Program-made: the position numbers and the translations under genes
Notes under the pieces: generated by a model
Seen by the model: the letters and a program-made list of their open reading frames with translations, nothing else
Databases searched by the model: none
Told to the model about the DNA's origin: nothing
Part shown: piece by piece, positions 7,004 to 9,283 of the stretch
Layout of the letters: every line of letters starts with the position of its first letter
Position numbering within the stretch: the stretch's first letter is position 1
Origin: Deltaproteobacteria bacterium
GTDB taxonomy: Bacteria; Desulfobacterota; DSM-4660; Desulfatiglandales; B25-G16
Length of the DNA stretch: 9,283 bases
Reading direction: 5' to 3'
Assembly (NCBI GenBank): GCA_003646935.1
Contig: QMLW01000042.1
Coordinates: 1 to 9,283 of the forward strand

Positions 7004-7738
7004 TCACATTTTTTTATTATTTACAACATGTAGTATATGCTTGAGATCGATAATACCATCATATAGTGCTCTACCGATTATTATCCCCCGGAGCCCATCT
7101 CCTTGAAGCCCTACGAGTTCCTCTATATCCTTTACCGACGATATTCCACCTGCTGCAATTACCGGAAGGCTGGTAGCCCTCACAAAGCTCTTTATCGACT
7201 CTATATTGGGGCCACTTTTCATGCCATCCCGTGCAATATCCGTGTAGATGAGGGATGTGACCCCTACCCCCTCAAATCCCTTTGCCATCTCAACGGCCGA
7301 CACATTGGTCGACTCCGTCCATCCTTGAACGGCGACATGCTCGTCCCTTGCGTCAATCCCCACGACAATCCTTCCGGGGAACCGCTCACATGCCGCCCGT
7401 ACCAGATCCGGATCCTTATAGGCCGCGCTTCCAATAATAACCTCATGAATGCCCAGATCGATATACTCCTCTATGGCATCAAGGGACCGAATCCCGCCGC
7501 CTAACTCCACGGGAATTGAGAGGCGCTCGGTAATCCCTTGTATGGCCTTCTTGTTCACCGGCCGTCCTGCAACGGCCCCGTCCAGATCGACGAGATGAAG
7601 CTTTTTGGCACCCTTCCTCTCCCATTGCAAGGCCATCTGTTCCGGGTGCTCCGAAAAAACCGTCTCCCGGTCCATGGCGCCTTGCTCGAGCCTCACGCAT
7701 TTGCCGCCCTTTATGTCTACCGCCGGGATAATGAGCAT
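7004..7738 (-). CDS. hisA: Phosphoribosylformimino-5-aminoimidazole carboxamide ribotide isomerase HisA
   Basis: HisA catalyses the Amadori isomerisation of ProFAR to PRFAR in histidine biosynthesis, in the cytoplasm. The 244-residue chain is normal length for this single-domain (beta/alpha)8 barrel. Asp8 in IIPAVDIKGG and Asp129 in VVGIDARD are the expected catalytic acid/base pair. ELGGGIRS (78-85), IAAGGISS (194-201) and IIIGRALY (219-226) are the phosphate-binding loops. YTDIARDGMKSGPN (165-178) is the typical loop separating HisA from its paralogue HisF. The ATG at 7738 has GGGAGG (7753-7748) nine bases upstream. No other his gene is in the window, and the gap to yqeY (181 nt) carries a separate promoter, so hisA appears to be transcribed alone or as the tail of a transcript from upstream. 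No His-rich leader peptide is seen. Confidence 0.96.
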   Translation of the reverse strand: MLIIPAVDIKGGKCVRLEQGAMDRETVFSEHPEQMALQWERKGAKKLHLVDLDGAVAGRPVNKKAIQGITERLSIPVELGGGIRSLDAIEEYIDLGIHEVIIGSAAYKDPDLVRAACERFPGRIVVGIDARDEHVAVQGWTESTNVSAVEMAKGFEGVGVTSLIYTDIARDGMKSGPNIESIKSFVRATSLPVIAAGGISSVKDIEELVGLQGDGLRGIIIGRALYDGIIDLKHILHVVNNKKM

Positions 7739-7760
7739 GGTGAACAGCCTCCCTCAGACG

Positions 7761-7814
7761 TTATACGTTATTGGTGATTTGTCTTTCGTCTAAGTCGATA
7801 CAAAGAACAAACAT
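7761..7814 (-). CDS. Possible 17-codon small ORF upstream of hisA
   Basis: ATG at 7814 opens a frame of 17 codons ending with TAA at 7763-7761, encoding MFVLCIDLDERQITNNV. A Shine-Dalgarno-like AAAGGA lies six bases before the ATG, and the hisA ribosome site and start follow 22 nt after its stop. It has no histidine codons, so it is not a classical his attenuator peptide. The TATAAT box at 7833-7828 would place a transcription start almost on the Shine-Dalgarno sequence, so that promoter and this ORF are unlikely to be used together. A chance ORF is quite possible. Confidence 0.25.
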   Translation of the reverse strand: MFVLCIDLDERQITNNV

Positions 7815-7827
7815 CAAGATTCCTTTC

Positions 7828-7833
7828 ATTATA
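7828..7833 (-). promoter_or_regulatory. TATAAT box, possible hisA promoter
   Basis: A perfect TATAAT reads on the minus strand about 90 nt before the hisA start. The hexamers 16 to 18 nt upstream (AATAGG, TAATAG, TTAATA) do not resemble TTGACA and there is no extended -10 TG, so the call rests on one box and its position in the gap. Confidence 0.35.
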
Positions 7834-7880
7834 ATCTGAAAGCATAACACCTATTAACAACAAAGCTCCACTTGCCTTTC

Positions 7881-7901
7881 GTTCGGCCAAGTCTGCCGAA
7901 C
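7881..7901. repeat. Inverted repeat after the glycosyltransferase gene, possible terminator
   Basis: GTTCGGC (7881-7887) and GCCGAAC (7895-7901) form a perfect 7-bp inverted repeat with a 7-nt loop, about 25 nt after the glycosyltransferase stop. On the minus strand it is followed by GAAAGGC rather than a T-run, so intrinsic termination is doubtful. It could be a 3'-end stabilising stem or an operator for hisA. Confidence 0.4.
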
Positions 7902-7925
7902 AAAATGTCCGTGCTGGTCAGCGGC

Positions 7926-9283
7926 TCATTGTTTGACCTGGAATAGAATCATGTTGCCCGTGTCTGGATGGTGCCAGTCACCAAGCCGTATGAAATCCCT
8001 TGAGCCTTGAGCACTCATGACCGCAAGGCTTTCCTTGGGCCAATGCTGCTCATCCCAGAGAACGTATTGTATCCCCCTGCCCTTCAGTTTGCCCAAGAAT
8101 GTATCATAGCCCCTGTGAAGGCTTAGAACGAGGTCGTAGTTTTTCTCGGGACAGGGGGCGCCTCTGTATCCGAGATTGGCATAAAAGGAAATCCACCTGA
8201 TGAGCGGCAAGGCAGTGGCAACTTTTATCTCCTTGTCATTGCCTTCTTTCTCGGCAATGAGCTGCCCGATCTGCTTGAACACGAGCTTATCGGTTTCCCT
8301 CGGCTTTAAATCCTCGGGAAGAGAACTAGCCAATATGAGCAGGCATACCATGATGAGAACAGCAGGATCTCTAAGATGAAGTTTTGATCTAAGAAAACCT
8401 ATCGTCTTTTCCAGCCCGAATCCAATAAAGATAAATGATGGAAGAATGAGAAGGGCAAACAACCTATTGTATATCATCCAGGTCTGCAATACCTGAACAT
8501 ACAGCAAGACCAATGCCGAGATAGAAAGTAGGGTAAGATAGAGTACACGTTTATCCTCTTTTATCCTTGTACGGATTCCATGCAATCCAATTACAAATAA
8601 TAAAAAGAAGGGATAAAAAAAGGCTGTGACCGCATATTTCACAATGGTCCCAAGCGCAACGAACCATACTAAATTCCGGGCCTTATGCAGGAAACCTGTC
8701 AGGACATTATCCAAAGGTTGGTTCATTAATTCCGCCAACCCCCCCCTCACATCCCTATATCCTGCCATTGGTGCTGAAACCCTGCCCATTATTTCATCTA
8801 TTCGATAGAGATCAGCCCCGGATATGCGAAAGATCATTAACCCTAGCAAACAAGACAATATTACCAGCACAGTGGGTGCTGCAAAAAAGGATAATTTCTC
8901 TATCCTTCCGTCTTCTCGTGCAACCAATATAAAAGGAAAAGACATGAGGACAAAGAGAATAGCCTCAATCCTTGCCCAGGCTGCCATGAGCAGGAAAATG
9001 TTGCTCAAGATGAGATAGAGGCGGTTTCTCGTTCCAACCTGGGCCACGAAGAAATAGAGGCCAAAGACCAGGAAAAACCAGTACACGGGATCTCGCACCA
9101 AATCCACGCTCTTGTCCACGAATACGGGAATCAGGGCAAACACAAGACATGCCAAAAGGGCAATCTGGTTTCTGAAAAACTCCCTCAAAAGAAGGTAAAG
9201 GGGCACTAGCGTGAAGGTGCCGAAGAGAAGCGACACCAGTTTGGCCGCAATGACCCAATCCCTTACCACGGCGTATGCACCAA
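7926..9283 (-). CDS. GT39/ArnT-like membrane glycosyltransferase, 5' end outside the window
   Basis: The frame is open to the window edge (451 residues visible). The GTG at 9269 is an internal codon, because GAYAV and the following DWVIAAKLVSLLFG match the third or so transmembrane region of this family rather than an N-terminus. About ten hydrophobic segments alternate with short loops, including LVSLLFGTFTLVPLYLLLRE, VYWFFLVFGLYFFVA and AAWARIEAILFVLMSFPFIL. The Arg-x-Glu in the last is the equivalent of the 'RPEG/RYEG' element common in GT39 proteins. The last ~132 residues form a soluble domain, expected on the outer face of the membrane. Such enzymes transfer sugars from a polyprenyl-phosphate carrier to lipids, glycans or proteins. 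The catalytic acidic loop near the N-terminus is not in the window, and the donor and acceptor cannot be told. It ends 187 nt before hisA, with no evident functional link to it. Confidence 0.8.
   Translation of the reverse strand, partial: GAYAVVRDWVIAAKLVSLLFGTFTLVPLYLLLREFFRNQIALLACLVFALIPVFVDKSVDLVRDPVYWFFLVFGLYFFVAQVGTRNRLYLILSNIFLLMAAWARIEAILFVLMSFPFILVAREDGRIEKLSFFAAPTVLVILSCLLGLMIFRISGADLYRIDEIMGRVSAPMAGYRDVRGGLAELMNQPLDNVLTGFLHKARNLVWFVALGTIVKYAVTAFFYPFFLLFVIGLHGIRTRIKEDKRVLYLTLLSISALVLLYVQVLQTWMIYNRLFALLILPSFIFIGFGLEKTIGFLRSKLHLRDPAVLIMVCLLILASSLPEDLKPRETDKLVFKQIGQLIAEKEGNDKEIKVATALPLIRWISFYANLGYRGAPCPEKNYDLVLSLHRGYDTFLGKLKGRGIQYVLWDEQHWPKESLAVMSAQGSRDFIRLGDWHHPDTGNMILFQVKQ

Noticed and set aside
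9267..9269. GTG as the start of the glycosyltransferase
   Set aside because: The frame continues to the window edge without a stop, and the residues before it fit the family alignment. The true N-terminus with its first membrane segments and catalytic loop must lie outside.
1..9283. Mobile elements, CRISPR arrays, toxin-antitoxin or defence genes
   Set aside because: No transposase, integrase, regularly spaced repeats, attachment-site duplication near the tRNA or defence-type domain was seen on either strand.

Overview
The window is a single co-oriented block: every gene I can support lies on the minus strand, so transcription runs right to left. The gene set and order (yqeY, mutS2, dnaG, rpoD, a CAU-anticodon tRNA, then the start of a coiled-coil/zinc-ribbon-type protein) is a housekeeping chromosomal neighbourhood. 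It resembles deltaproteobacterial (Desulfobacterota) versions of the macromolecular-synthesis operon. The RpoD has an acidic N-terminal region 1.1, a large non-conserved insert and complete regions 2 to 4, which fits a Gram-negative bacterium. The lineage is inferred from gene order and protein style only; no database was consulted.

Layout in the direction of transcription. 9283-7926 is the C-terminal majority of a multi-spanning GT39/ArnT-like membrane glycosyltransferase, cut by the window edge. 7925-7739 is a gap holding a 7-bp inverted repeat, a TATAAT box and a possible 17-codon ORF. 7738-7004 is hisA (histidine biosynthesis), standing alone. 7003-6823 is an AT-rich gap with a strong sigma-70 promoter (TTGACA, 16 nt, TATATT) pointing into 6822-6376 yqeY. 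Two tandem near-identical palindromes separate yqeY from mutS2 (6307-3926). dnaG (3904-2171) and rpoD (2130-376) follow with gaps of 21 and 40 nt. A second good promoter sits between rpoD and the tRNA (299-227). A hairpin follows the tRNA, and then a gene starting with TTG at 91 runs off the left edge.

How it fits together: yqeY, mutS2, dnaG and rpoD are probably one transcript. It links a GatB/YqeY-type protein possibly connected with tRNA, a MutS2 ATPase/Smr protein, the replication primase and the primary sigma factor. This recalls the classic rpsU-dnaG-rpoD operon, but rpsU is not in the window and mutS2 sits next to dnaG. hisA and the glycosyltransferase have no evident functional tie to the block.

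I found no mobile element, CRISPR array, defence system or clear new multi-gene system. The most interesting points are small: the tandem palindromes immediately before a mutS2 start that lacks a Shine-Dalgarno sequence, the altered LDxRG motif in the MutS2 Smr domain, the ambiguous Met/Ile2 identity of the tRNA, and the possible small ORF before hisA.
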